Shown: positions 1 to 8,866, numbered from the stretch's first letter. The stretch: DNA of 64,000 nucleotides from an uncultured bacterium (GCA_938092135.1 CALLJL010000002.1:186001-250000), one strand, 5' to 3'. Notes: a model not told the origin generated them from the letters alone. Made by a program: numbers and translations.

Positions 1-1011
1 ATTTTTGAAAACCCTAGCTTTGGGAGGCAGATATTCCCTTCCAAAATTCTTCTCAATTAGAGTTCTTGCCCAGCTAAGAGCTACGGGAGAAATTCTAACC
101 GAATCGGTTCTCATATAAGTGATAAGACCCACTGGTCCTCGCTCGCCTATGGGCAAGCCTTCATAAAGTCTTTGAGCTATAGCCATAGTCTTGGTAACCG
201 AAAAATGGAGTAAACGGAAAGCATCCTGCTGGAGAGTGCTTGTGATATAAGGGGGCAGAGGATTCCTTTTCTTTTCTTCTATTTTGATATCTTTATGAAG
301 AAACTGGCAATTCCTTAGCTCCTCTAAAACCTCATCGGCCTTTATCTTCGTAGGTAGCTTAACCTTTTTTCCATCAATTTTTTCCAAATTAGCTTTAAAG
401 GCTGGGGGTTGGGAAGCCTCAAGAAAAGCCGTTATGGTCCAATATTCCTCGGGCACAAAATTGCGAATTTCCCTTTCCCGCTCGCAGATCAGCCGTAAAG
501 CCACCGACTGGACTCGACCGGCGCTTAAACCATGTCCGATCTTTTCCCAAAGAAGAGGACTAATTAAATAACCCATCAATCTATCGAGAATGCGTCTGGT
601 CTGTTGAGCTTTAATTTTATTTTCATCAAGACGTCCAGGCTGGGAAAAGGCCTCTTCGACGGCCTTTTTCGTTATTTCATAGAGAAGCACCCGTCGAATA
701 TTGGGGTTGAATTTTTCCAGCAATTGACTTAGATGCCAGCAGATAGCCTCTCCCTCCCGGTCAGGGTCGGCGGCAAGAAAAATTTCATGACATTCTGAGG
801 CCAGACGCTGAAGATTCTTGATCAACTTACGACGTTTGGGCAGGATGATATAAGTTGGCTTAAAATCGTTGTCTATATCAACGCCGAGTTTGCTTTTAGG
901 TAAATCACACACATGGCCCATAGAAGCCCGGACTAAATATTTTGGTCCCAAATATCGATTGATTGTTTTGGCCTTGGCCGGAGATTCAACAATAACTAAG
1001 GATTTTTCCAT
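1..1011 (-). CDS. topA: DNA topoisomerase I, 3' part cut by window edge
   Basis: Type IA topoisomerase that relaxes negatively supercoiled DNA through a 5'-phosphotyrosine intermediate. Only the first 337 residues lie in the window and the frame is open to base 1. The Toprim domain is visible: the catalytic glutamate in VIVESPAKAKTI (residues 7-18) and the metal-binding DPDREGE at about 82-88. The active-site tyrosine is Tyr299 in LITYMRTDS. The zinc-ribbon C-terminus would lie outside the window. The ATG at 1009-1011 shares one base with the dprA stop (TAATG), so the two are translationally linked in the common dprA-topA order. Identification is secure; the C-terminal domain count cannot be seen. 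Confidence 0.97.
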   Translation of the reverse strand, partial: MEKSLVIVESPAKAKTINRYLGPKYLVRASMGHVCDLPKSKLGVDIDNDFKPTYIILPKRRKLIKNLQRLASECHEIFLAADPDREGEAICWHLSQLLEKFNPNIRRVLLYEITKKAVEEAFSQPGRLDENKIKAQQTRRILDRLMGYLISPLLWEKIGHGLSAGRVQSVALRLICEREREIRNFVPEEYWTITAFLEASQPPAFKANLEKIDGKKVKLPTKIKADEVLEELRNCQFLHKDIKIEEKKRNPLPPYITSTLQQDAFRLLHFSVTKTMAIAQRLYEGLPIGERGPVGLITYMRTDSVRISPVALSWARTLIEKNFGREYLPPKARVFKN

Positions 1012-2165
1012 TAAACTCTCCTTAAATAGGCTGGGCCCGGAAAAGTCAAAACCAATCCCTTAATTTCCAATCGAAGAAGAATCGAAAGAAGTTCACCAGC
1101 CGACTTTTGAGACCGAATTACCACTTCATCCAAGGAAAGAGCCTCCTCCGATGATAAATAAGTTAATATCAGCCTTTCCTCTTCATCGAGCTCCTCAATC
1201 CTATGTTTATTCTCGCTCGGCTTCTCTTTCCAAAGAATAGCATCTCGAACCGATGAGGGCAACTCTAAAACAACATCTTGCCAGTTTTCCACAAGTTTCG
1301 CTCCTGCTTTAATCAAGCCGTTTGTTCCTTGGCTAAGCTCGTTTCCAACTCTCCCCGGTACAGCCATTACTTCCCGGTTCTGGTCTAAAGCTAATTTGGC
1401 TGTAATTAAAGAACCACTTCGATTTGAAGCTTCGACAACAATTATCGCCAAAGACAGACCACTGATGAGACGATTCCTCCAGGGGAAATGATGGGCCAGG
1501 GGAGGTTCATCGGGAGGATATTCAGAAATGACTGCCCCCTGAGCCACAATTTTCTTAAATAAATCCCTGTTTTCGGGAGGATATATACGCTTTAAGCCTG
1601 AACCGAGAACAGCGACGGTCTGTCCATCTTTAAGAGCAGCCTCATGAGCTATAGAATCAATTCCCCTGGCTAATCCACTGACAATGACCAGTCCGCGGCT
1701 AGATAGGTCCGAGGCCAAAGTTTCAGCCATGCTCCGACCATAGGGAGAAGGATGTCGAGTGCCCACAATAGCTATAGAAGGAAGATTTAAAACTTCTCTT
1801 TTACCAGCTCCAAAAAGAAGAAAAGGTGGACAACTTATCTCTCTGAGCAAAAGAGGGTAATCTGGGTCATCCCTGGTGATAATCCAGAAATTATTCTTTT
1901 CCAACCAAGCCTTAACTTTTCTCGCCTGGTCAATTGCTCTGCCCGAAAGAAGCTGGGAGATAATCTCCTCTTCCAGTCCAAGGCCAATCAAGTCATTTTT
2001 TTGGGCATCAAAAACGCTTTCAATTTCAGGGAATAGCCTTGATATTTTTTCAATCCGCCGATAATCACCCCTTAAAACTAAAGCTAGGCTGAGCCAGCAA
2101 AGGAGCCTATTGTTCTCTCGCTGGCCTTCTTTCTCGATGGTCGGCTTAAAATTAAAGCCCCAAAT
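1011..2165 (-). CDS. dprA: DNA processing protein DprA, apparent ATT start
   Basis: DprA loads RecA on single-stranded DNA during natural transformation. The Rossmann-like core is clear: IAIVGTRHPSPYGRSM near residue 131, GLARGIDSIAHEAAL, and VEASNRSGSLITA near 245. A winged helix follows at the C-terminus. An ATG/GTG/TTG-based call would begin at a TTG at 1991, but the same frame stays open upstream and encodes the usual DprA N-terminal helical segment (CWLSLALVLRG, then SRLFPEIESVFDAQ). Between the in-frame stop at 2195-2193 and the TTG there is no ATG, GTG or TTG. An ATT at 2165-2163 sits six bases after AGGAGG (2177-2172), giving 384 residues, a normal family length. The start is inferred; the gene identity is secure. 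Confidence 0.93.
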   Translation of the reverse strand: MWGFNFKPTIEKEGQRENNRLLCWLSLALVLRGDYRRIEKISRLFPEIESVFDAQKNDLIGLGLEEEIISQLLSGRAIDQARKVKAWLEKNNFWIITRDDPDYPLLLREISCPPFLLFGAGKREVLNLPSIAIVGTRHPSPYGRSMAETLASDLSSRGLVIVSGLARGIDSIAHEAALKDGQTVAVLGSGLKRIYPPENRDLFKKIVAQGAVISEYPPDEPPLAHHFPWRNRLISGLSLAIIVVEASNRSGSLITAKLALDQNREVMAVPGRVGNELSQGTNGLIKAGAKLVENWQDVVLELPSSVRDAILWKEKPSENKHRIEELDEEERLILTYLSSEEALSLDEVVIRSQKSAGELLSILLRLEIKGLVLTFPGPAYLRRV

Positions 2166-2201
2166 TTCTTGCCTCCTAATTATGATGAGAAATTATTTTC
2201 C

Positions 2202-2230
2202 TTTATATTAAGGACGTTTCTTTTTCTCAA
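2202..2230 (-). promoter_or_regulatory. Sigma-70-type promoter for dprA-topA
   Basis: On the minus strand TTGAGA (2230-2225), a 17-base spacer and TATAAA (2207-2202) match the consensus at five of six positions each. Transcription would begin near 2195, about 30 bases before the ATT start of dprA. Prediction from sequence only. Confidence 0.6.
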
Positions 2231-2250
2231 AAAATAAATTCTGATAAATT

Positions 2251-3561
2251 TTAATAATTAAAAATAATCGATTTTTCCTGAAAGAAAAAGCCAGCGACCG
2301 CCCCTGTCATCAAACAAGCCAGGATGGCAGCTAAAAGGGCCCGAAATCCAAGTTTAGATAAATCCTTTAATCTGGAAGGAGCTAAAGCTCCTATCCCACC
2401 AACGAATATAGCCAAGGAAGCTACATGGGCAAAACCACATAAAGAATAGGCCGCAATGATCGCTGAACGATGATAAATCAGAGCTTTCTGAGCTACGAGT
2501 TGGGCTAAATGCTGATAGGAGGGAACCTCCGTCGCCACGGTTCTTTCGCCAATTAATCTTGCGACTTCAAGGGCATCAGCGGGTGGAACCCCACTAATTA
2601 AAGTGAGAGGGTAGAAAATATAGCCCAGTAAATTTTTCAGCGTCCATTCAAAATTCCAGCCAAGCCAGGAATTAATCTGCTGGCCAAAAAGAGAAAGGAC
2701 AAGATCAATCAAGGCTAAAATACCGAGAAAAGCCAATAGAAGGGAAATAATGCCGCCAAGAAGGCGAAGGCCATTCGTTGCCCCATTAATCAGGGCCACA
2801 ATTAAATTGTCCTCCCGTTCATAATGGGGTTCAACTTCAAGCCCCAAAGTTTCGGGCTTTTCTCTTTCTGGGAAAAGAAGTTTGCTCATGAGAAGGGCGG
2901 CTGGAGCTGAAAGCAGGGAAGCTGAAATAAGATGGCCAGCAATAGTTGGAATTGTTTCCTGAAGAATAAAAACATAAAGACCTAAAACCGTAGAAGCAAT
3001 CGTAGCCATGCCGCCAGTAAGAATGGTCATAAGCTCTGACTTGGTCATCTTTCCAAGATGGGGCTGAACCACCAGAGCCGATTCAATGCCTACAAAGATT
3101 TGGCTGGAAACACAGAGACTTTCAGCTCCACTGAGCCTCATCAGCCGAGTAAAAAGACGGGTAAATAGTCGAATAAGTCGGGGCATGAGACCAAGATAAT
3201 AAAGTCCGGCAACAAGGGAGGCAAAAAAAATAATAGTCGGTAAGGCCTGAAAAGCGAGAATCGAACCAAGGGAAGTTTCGCCAGCTTCATTCATCGTTCC
3301 AGGTGGCAGAGCCAACCGACCGAAAAGGAATTTTGTTCCAGCTGTGGCACAATCAAGAAGACGAACGACAATTTGATTGAGGAAAAGAAAAAATTTTACG
3401 CCCACAGGAAAAACAAAAATAAGAAAACCAAAGAGAAGCTGAAGACCTATACCCCAAAAAAGGAGACGCCAATTGATTATTCTTCTCTGGGATGAACCAA
3501 GCCAGGCGAGAAAAGGAATCAAAAAAACCCCTAAAAGGCTAATCAGGTTATAAAGGCTCAT
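2251..3561 (-). CDS. nupC: Concentrative nucleoside transporter (CNT/NupC family)
   Basis: Inner-membrane nucleoside importer driven by a cation gradient. The 436-residue protein is hydrophobic throughout, with about ten to twelve membrane segments, and carries CNT features: the N-terminal three-helix region, ESALVVQPHLGKMTKSE, the Gate segment MATIASTVLGLYV and the C-terminal SLCGFAHVASLAIFVGG. The start ATG follows a strong GGAGGT and overlaps the YggU stop by four bases. Family members couple to Na+ or H+; given the Na+-type ATP synthase further along, Na+ coupling is plausible but not shown. The substrate range (purine or pyrimidine) cannot be read from sequence. Confidence 0.93.
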   Translation of the reverse strand: MSLYNLISLLGVFLIPFLAWLGSSQRRIINWRLLFWGIGLQLLFGFLIFVFPVGVKFFLFLNQIVVRLLDCATAGTKFLFGRLALPPGTMNEAGETSLGSILAFQALPTIIFFASLVAGLYYLGLMPRLIRLFTRLFTRLMRLSGAESLCVSSQIFVGIESALVVQPHLGKMTKSELMTILTGGMATIASTVLGLYVFILQETIPTIAGHLISASLLSAPAALLMSKLLFPEREKPETLGLEVEPHYEREDNLIVALINGATNGLRLLGGIISLLLAFLGILALIDLVLSLFGQQINSWLGWNFEWTLKNLLGYIFYPLTLISGVPPADALEVARLIGERTVATEVPSYQHLAQLVAQKALIYHRSAIIAAYSLCGFAHVASLAIFVGGIGALAPSRLKDLSKLGFRALLAAILACLMTGAVAGFFFQEKSIIFNY

Positions 3562-3818
3562 TTTTTACCTCCGCCAGGGAATTCCTTCGAAGATTTAAGC
3601 CCCTTGATTTCGACTATCTTCCATCTTGAACCAGCACCCATTTTAATTTGAACGGCTTCTCGGGGGCAGCCAAAGAAATCAGCTAAAATACGGCGTAACT
3701 CTTCATTAGCTTGGCTTTTTTCTGGAGCGGCTTTCACCTTCACCACAACTTGATTTTCATTCAAAAATTCTATTCCGGACTGCGGAGATTTTGGTTTGAC
3801 CTTAACGTGGAGTATCAA
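3558..3818 (-). CDS. yggU: YggU family (DUF167) small protein
   Basis: Conserved 86-residue alpha/beta protein of the UPF0235/DUF167 family, whose biochemical role is unknown. The family pattern is visible: VKVKPKSPQSGI at the start, VVKVKAAPEKSQANEEL in the middle and IKMGAGSRWKIVEIKG near the end. The only reasonable start is a TTG at 3818, eleven bases after the DUF1573 gene, and no clear ribosome binding site precedes it, so translation is probably coupled to the upstream gene. The stop overlaps the transporter start by four bases. Length is normal for the family, minus a short C-terminal tail. Confidence 0.88.
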   Translation of the reverse strand: MILHVKVKPKSPQSGIEFLNENQVVVKVKAAPEKSQANEELRRILADFFGCPREAVQIKMGAGSRWKIVEIKGLKSSKEFPGGGKK

Positions 3819-3829
3819 TTTTTTGGAGG

Positions 3830-4648
3830 CTAAAAATCTTTTTTTTCAATTAAATGTCGATACTTCTGAAATAAATCTTTGAGTTGGTCAAGAGTAATGA
3901 TGTAGCCACTAATATAGAGAGAAAGTGTTGACCGCAGGGGGTCATTGGATTTAATTAGGACATATTCCCGAAGCATTCCCGAACGATTTTCTGTGGGTAA
4001 ACGAATGATAATTTCCTGGCTTTTACCGGGGGCAAGTTTTACTGGCCCTGAGATCTTTTTATTTTCCAGAAAAAAAGTGGCCTGGCGGTGAGTCAACTCA
4101 AAGCGCAGATCAAGCTCGCCTTTATTACTAACCTTGATATTAACGGGAACATCTTCTCCGGCTAGAATTAAACCAGCTTCATAATTATATACATTAAGCT
4201 CAATTTTAGGCGAAGGGGGGACCTCAATTTCAGCCTGAATTTCAAGAACCTTATGAGGCTCCACGGGATCATTGGACTCAACATAAATCTGTTTGGTCAC
4301 TTGACCGAAATAACCTCTGGTATTAAACTGTACGCTGATCTTACCTTCCTTTCCAGGCATAATTTTATCCTCAGATGCCAGGGCCGCTGTGCAGCCACAG
4401 GAAGTGGTGATTCTTTTTATGATCAAGGGCGCATTACCGATGTTTGAAAAAAAGAAATCATGGCGCAATATTGTCCCTTCCTTGACCTTAGGAAAGCTCT
4501 TGACAGTTTCCTTAAAGGAAATTCTTGGCAAATCTTCTCCTAAAGATAAAAATAAATTAAAGCTAATAAGGAAATTAAAATTTAAAAGCAAAAGTATTAG
4601 GAGAAGGCAAAACCTCCAAAGGGCTATAAAATTTTTAACCCTTCTCAT
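3830..4648 (-). CDS. Exported DUF1573 domain protein
   Basis: A 272-residue protein with an N-terminal hydrophobic segment (about residues 8-35, FCLLLILLLLNFNFLI) acting as signal or membrane anchor. It is followed by two immunoglobulin-like beta-sandwich units. The first holds the DUF1573 hallmark FFFSNIGNAPLIIKRITTSCGCT (residues about 66-88, quoted here only for its key parts: the SCGC motif and the preceding N-x-G), then YVESNDPVEP. The second repeats the pattern near residues 160-250 with IKSNDPLRS. DUF1573 proteins are periplasmic or outer-membrane associated and of unknown function. The gene is the first of a YggU/transporter run and starts opposite the envelope protein gene at 4762. 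Confidence 0.82.
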   Translation of the reverse strand: MRRVKNFIALWRFCLLLILLLLNFNFLISFNLFLSLGEDLPRISFKETVKSFPKVKEGTILRHDFFFSNIGNAPLIIKRITTSCGCTAALASEDKIMPGKEGKISVQFNTRGYFGQVTKQIYVESNDPVEPHKVLEIQAEIEVPPSPKIELNVYNYEAGLILAGEDVPVNIKVSNKGELDLRFELTHRQATFFLENKKISGPVKLAPGKSQEIIIRLPTENRSGMLREYVLIKSNDPLRSTLSLYISGYIITLDQLKDLFQKYRHLIEKKDF

Positions 4649-4761
4649 TTTCGGCCTCCCACTTTCCTTTTTACTCTTTTTTGATTAAGGCTTCAAGAAA
4701 ATCCTCTTCTTCCTTGATTTCTTGACACCTCCTCTCTCTGTGCTTATGATAAAAACAAATA

Positions 4762-5976
4762 ATGAATTTTAAAAATAAATATACCATTTTTTATTTAATT
4801 TTTCTCACTCTTTTTCTTCCCCTTAAGGTCGGCTCGCAGACATCCTCAGTTAAATTGAGGGTAACTGAGGAAATTGCCAATATTCGTCAAAACCCTGACA
4901 TTCGTAGTCCAATTTTAACCCAAGTAACTCAAAACACAATTCTCCACGGGCTCAAACGCGAGGGCGAATGGTATCTCGTCACCTGGGCTGACGAATCAGG
5001 AATCTGGCAAAGGGGCTATATCCATGAAAGCTTAGTCGCCATCCTTGAGACCGAAATAATTGGTTCAGAAAAAAGCACTGAAACAAAAGAAACTAAAGAG
5101 GAGAAAAAGACAGAAGTTATAAATAATAGAAAAGAGTTTACCCAAAAGCCAGAGCCCAAAAAGGAAAAACCTCTAAGTCCCATTAGGCTCCCTATTATTC
5201 AGCCGAAAAAAAAGACTTTTAAAATAAATCTGGCTCCTGGCTTTGAAGTTGCTTCTCTTTCTCAGATTAATGAAGCCAATGCTGGCTTGGCCTCGCTTTT
5301 GGCCGACCTATTTAACTGCCAACAAGAGACAAAAGTTTCTTCTCTTCACTACCTCCCTACCGCCAGCTTTGAATTTCAATTTCCCCTTAAATCTCTTTTT
5401 TCCATAATTTTCCAGGTTTCAGGAATTTCAGCCCAAAAGGAAAATTCAATTTCCTATTTAAACGGTTCGTCGAAACCCTCTCTCTTTATAGAATCGAAAT
5501 TGAAAGTCCTGCCCATAAGCTTTCTCCTGAATTTCGAACCTCTGGCCTTTATCTCCCTGGCGGCCGGACCCGAAATAATTTTTGGTGAATATCAATATCT
5601 TTACCGGATAAACTTTGAACATAATAACGAGGAATGGTCAGGCTATGCTCGGGCATGGAGCTATGGTTGGCGAGGTAAGATAAATTTCTTTGCCTGGTTA
5701 AATTCAAATTTAGGAATAAGCTTAGAAATTGGCGGTCGCAGGGCTAAAATGACCAATTTCCAAGGAAAGGATACCCATCTTTTAATTTCCGGTGAAAAAG
5801 CTGAAGAGAAGGGAAAGCTTTATTTTTTCCAGGTTAGAACCTCGCCTGATTGGAGTTACTCTCTGCTCTTTATCCGAAATAAAAGGCCAGCTGAAGCCGG
5901 TGTTGAGACGGCCAATGAGGCGAGCTTAAATTTAAGTGGCCTGACAATCCGACTTGGCCTAAGCTTCCGCTTTTAA
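4762..5976 (+). CDS. SH3-domain plus beta-barrel-like envelope protein
   Basis: A 404-residue exported protein not assignable to a named gene. Residues 1-25 form a signal peptide ending near VGSQ. Residues 30-95 look like a bacterial SH3 domain: VTEEIANIRQNPDIRSPILT, then LKREGEWYLVTW and GYIHESLV. A charged, Lys/Glu/Pro-rich linker spans about 105-150. The remaining 250 residues alternate hydrophobic and polar strands and end in LSFRF, a terminal phenylalanine as in outer-membrane beta barrels. This suggests a barrel anchored in the outer membrane with a periplasmic SH3 module that may bind peptidoglycan, though that is inference. No convincing ribosome binding site precedes the ATG. The gene stands alone between two minus-strand units. 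Confidence 0.75.
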   Translation: MNFKNKYTIFYLIFLTLFLPLKVGSQTSSVKLRVTEEIANIRQNPDIRSPILTQVTQNTILHGLKREGEWYLVTWADESGIWQRGYIHESLVAILETEIIGSEKSTETKETKEEKKTEVINNRKEFTQKPEPKKEKPLSPIRLPIIQPKKKTFKINLAPGFEVASLSQINEANAGLASLLADLFNCQQETKVSSLHYLPTASFEFQFPLKSLFSIIFQVSGISAQKENSISYLNGSSKPSLFIESKLKVLPISFLLNFEPLAFISLAAGPEIIFGEYQYLYRINFEHNNEEWSGYARAWSYGWRGKINFFAWLNSNLGISLEIGGRRAKMTNFQGKDTHLLISGEKAEEKGKLYFFQVRTSPDWSYSLLFIRNKRPAEAGVETANEASLNLSGLTIRLGLSFRF

Positions 5977-6097
5977 TTTCCTCTTTTAAAGGCCAGTCAA
6001 AAATTTAAAACGATTAATTTTAATCTTTAATTTGCTTTTATTTTCTTTTGATTTTTTTTATTAATTCTTATCTTGATCATTTAAGTCTAGCTCTATT

Positions 6098-6778
6098 TTA
6101 AAAACAGCCATTTTCCTTCATCGATTTATAACTTTTTTCGAGAAGAGCAAAGTGCTGAGCATGGAGACCACGAAAGAGGGGGATGATTGTTTTTAGATGA
6201 AAACCCGCTGCAGCCGCTTCTTCTTTAAAAGTGGCTAGAGGAACCATTGAAATTCGGGTGGATGAGCGTCGCACCAAACGACGAAGTTTTCTCTGAAGCT
6301 CATGGAGAGGCTGCTTTCGATAGAAAGAAACAATGGCCCACCTTCTAGTAACTCGGGCTATCTCCATAAGCACAGATTTTCTTTCATTCGGTGAATGAAG
6401 ATGATGAAAAAAACGCAAAGAGAGCACAACTTCAAAACTTAAATCTTTAAAAGGAAGTGGTTCAAGCATATTTATTACTATTCCTAATGGTTTTGAATTC
6501 CCATATTCTAGGACCCTAGCTCTTTCCACCATGGCCAAAGAAAGATCGCCGCTAACAAGCCTGTAGCCATATTTTAGGATAAGACGAGAAAAACGGCCAT
6601 AGCCACAGGGCGCGTCAAGAAAAAAAGCAGCCTTTTCTTGGGCTAAATTTCTGAGCCAATTTTCAAGAATTTTGGTCTCGCGCCAGTGAACTAGACGTTG
6701 ATCAAAGCCGCGATAGCGGCGGTGCTCATATTGGGCCACTTGATCGTGATTAAAGGGAATCGGCTTCGAAGATAACAT
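6098..6778 (-). CDS. Class I SAM-dependent methyltransferase in the LPS locus
   Basis: A 226-residue Rossmann-type methyltransferase. Motif I reads FLDAPCGYGRFSRLI, followed by an acidic residue in VSGDLS, and a post-motif LSLRFFHHL typical of the Methyltransf_11 group. The start at 6778 is chosen because GGAGAGG lies six bases upstream; the reading frame extends a little further but without a site. It overlaps the 3' end of the TIM-barrel gene by 29 bases and is the last gene of a four-gene minus-strand unit with a glycosyltransferase and a WaaP-like kinase. That context suggests methylation of a surface glycan or its precursor, but the substrate is not identifiable. Confidence 0.85.
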   Translation of the reverse strand: MLSSKPIPFNHDQVAQYEHRRYRGFDQRLVHWRETKILENWLRNLAQEKAAFFLDAPCGYGRFSRLILKYGYRLVSGDLSLAMVERARVLEYGNSKPLGIVINMLEPLPFKDLSFEVVLSLRFFHHLHSPNERKSVLMEIARVTRRWAIVSFYRKQPLHELQRKLRRLVRRSSTRISMVPLATFKEEAAAAGFHLKTIIPLFRGLHAQHFALLEKSYKSMKENGCF

Positions 6779-8039
6779 ATTTTGGCCTCTCCTCAATTTT
6801 GATAGCTCCGCCTTTATAGGTTAAAGCTTGACCGTCCCGATCAAAAACTTGTCTGATGGGCCAATTAAATTCCCAGTCCAAACTTCCCTTTTTTGTCCAA
6901 ACTACTGCTAATCGTTGTTTTCCCCGGGCAAAATAAAAAATCCAGGCCCGTCGATGGAATTCCCGCCGCTCAAAAACTGTGCCTTCAAGAAAAGACTGCA
7001 TGGTCTTAAAGGCAACAAAAGACGGCCTTATTTCCCAGGGGTTAACAAGGGGATCCACAAGACCATAGCCTCTAGCAGCCAGTTGCCACCAATAGATTCG
7101 TTGAACCAGGCCGCTCGCCATAGCCAGAACAAAATAACGAACAAGGAAATTAGCCTGGTCTTCCAATGAAACACAGGGCCGGCCAGGAGCTGGAGAATAG
7201 GGTTCCATGCCCTGGAGAGGCCAGTTAAATTCCGTTATCCAGCATGGCCTCCCCAGGCAAGGAGTCAAATCTATAGCCGCCCTGAGCAGGGCTAATTTTT
7301 TTTCTAAAGTCCAGCCCCACTGGGCATTTTCGGGCGCACCAGTTCGATCTACATAAAGCAATGAACTAATGATATCGAAGTCAATTTCCTTTAAAACAAC
7401 AGGATATAAATGAAATTCAAAATCAATGACGGCCGGGCCAACAAGTTCAACTTTATATCTTTTCGCTAAATCTAAAGCTGGTCGGGCAAGATCAAGATAT
7501 TCCCGGTAAGTCCAGAGACCCCATTTAGTTCGATTCCAGGCGTGGCCAATTTCAAAATAACTGGTGTAGGAACAAAACTTTTCGAAAACTGATTTAAGGA
7601 AATTCTGCCAGCCCTTGGGTTCAAGGACATCATATCTATTCTGCAAAAGAGCTATGAGGATTGAGTAGCCTCTTTGATGAAGTTGACCAACAAACTCCTC
7701 ATACTGGCTTAACTTCTCCTTCTCCCAAGAAGGAATCCTAACCAGAACATTTTTCACACCCAGTTGTTTAAGATAAAAGAAAATTTCTTCCTTCTTCGCT
7801 TCCCGGGGGGTTACAGCCACTCCTGTAACTTGATTCAAAGGAAATAGCTCTCGATACATTCGCCGGCGTATTTGCCGATAAAGAGAAAGACCGGGTAATA
7901 AAAGAGGTAAATTGAAGCGCAATAGCTCTAGATAACTTCGGGCATGTTTCCAATGCGCCCGAAATCTCTGCTTCCTGGGGGCTACATTGTGGGGTTGATC
8001 AGCTAACTCATTCCAACGAAAAAGTTCATTCATTTTCAT
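6750..8039 (-). CDS. TIM-barrel glycosidase-like protein of LPS cluster
   Basis: A 429-residue protein resembling clan GH-A glycosidases such as GH39. The barrel strands appear as VKNVLVRIPSW, GYSILIALLQ, YFEIGHAWNR, VELVGPAVIDFEF, ISSLLYVDR, CWITEFNWPL and YWWQLAARGYGL. The C-terminal 70 residues look like a small beta domain. The nucleophile-type glutamate is present in WITEFNW. At the acid/base position, however, where clan A has NE, this protein has GHAWNR, so it may be a non-hydrolytic relative. There is no signal peptide, which suggests a cytoplasmic role. Its ATG overlaps the kinase stop by four bases (ATGA), so it is co-translated within the LPS unit. Confidence 0.7.
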   Translation of the reverse strand: MKMNELFRWNELADQPHNVAPRKQRFRAHWKHARSYLELLRFNLPLLLPGLSLYRQIRRRMYRELFPLNQVTGVAVTPREAKKEEIFFYLKQLGVKNVLVRIPSWEKEKLSQYEEFVGQLHQRGYSILIALLQNRYDVLEPKGWQNFLKSVFEKFCSYTSYFEIGHAWNRTKWGLWTYREYLDLARPALDLAKRYKVELVGPAVIDFEFHLYPVVLKEIDFDIISSLLYVDRTGAPENAQWGWTLEKKLALLRAAIDLTPCLGRPCWITEFNWPLQGMEPYSPAPGRPCVSLEDQANFLVRYFVLAMASGLVQRIYWWQLAARGYGLVDPLVNPWEIRPSFVAFKTMQSFLEGTVFERREFHRRAWIFYFARGKQRLAVVWTKKGSLDWEFNWPIRQVFDRDGQALTYKGGAIKIEERPKYVIFEADSL

Positions 8040-8866
8040 TGCAACCTAAGGCACCGGGCCACGGCCCGCAGGCGCAACCATTTTTTAATTTTAATCCAAA
8101 GGATGAAAAGTTTTTTATTGAAGAGATACCACCACCAGTAAAAAAAGAGAAGCTTTTCCCCCGCAAAATAAGCTTCCAGAAAGAAACGTTGATGGGATGG
8201 GGGGATGCCCAAACGAATCAAATTTTTTATTCTGAGCCAAAGGCCGATCTTTCTTTTTATCTTAACTCGATTCGGATCGAGAAGGGAAAAATCATAAGAA
8301 CCTGTTTTCTCTATATTAACCAAGATATTTCCATCAGAAAGATCTCGATGCCAAACTCCCCGTTCATGCATTGAGCGAACAAAGGCTGCTAACTGGTAAA
8401 GAAGTGAATGCATTTCATCTTTAGGATAATTTTGAAAGAAAAAGCGAATTTCTTGGGCCTCTTTAATTCTTAAGGCTAAAAAATATTCTGTTTGGCTGGA
8501 GAAACGATTGCGATTTTCTATATAGGCAACTGGTTCAGGCGTATTAATATTGCTTTGTTTAAGTTTTAGAGCCCCATAAAAAGATTTTCGAGCTCTGGAC
8601 CCGCTGATCAAAGATCTTAATTTTACCAAGCCTCTTGGCCTGAATTCCTTGACAACGACTTCTATAGTCTCGTGGGGACTGGTAGGCAAATCTAAAATCA
8701 CAAGGCGGTTGCGACCCTCCCTTAAAAGTCTAGCTTCGGGGGAAAAGGTCAATCGTTTAATTCGGGCAAGAGCTTGCCTTAAAAAAGGAAAATCATATCG
8801 GGCCAAAATCTCACCCTGCCAGCAATCGCCCCTTATCTTTCTTAAAATAATTTCGCCTTTTTCCAT
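8036..8866 (-). CDS. Kdo/WaaP-type lipopolysaccharide kinase-like protein
   Basis: A 276-residue protein of the eukaryotic-like kinase fold used for phosphorylating LPS core sugars. The catalytic loop is HRDLSDGNILV and the metal-binding motif follows as LLDPNR, a DxN variant common in WaaP/Kdo kinase relatives. VVVKEFRPRG supplies the ATP-binding lysine. The C-terminal 60 residues are aromatic and basic (FFYWWWYLFNKK), which fits membrane-surface association. It overlaps both neighbours: the GT4 gene by 25 bases and the TIM-barrel gene by four. The precise acceptor (heptose or Kdo) cannot be told. Confidence 0.83.
   Translation of the reverse strand: MEKGEIILRKIRGDCWQGEILARYDFPFLRQALARIKRLTFSPEARLLREGRNRLVILDLPTSPHETIEVVVKEFRPRGLVKLRSLISGSRARKSFYGALKLKQSNINTPEPVAYIENRNRFSSQTEYFLALRIKEAQEIRFFFQNYPKDEMHSLLYQLAAFVRSMHERGVWHRDLSDGNILVNIEKTGSYDFSLLDPNRVKIKRKIGLWLRIKNLIRLGIPPSHQRFFLEAYFAGEKLLFFYWWWYLFNKKLFILWIKIKKWLRLRAVARCLRLQ

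Noticed and set aside
1011-1991. dprA starting at the TTG at 1991
   Set aside because: The frame continues upstream with recognisable DprA N-terminal sequence and no ribosome binding site precedes the TTG.
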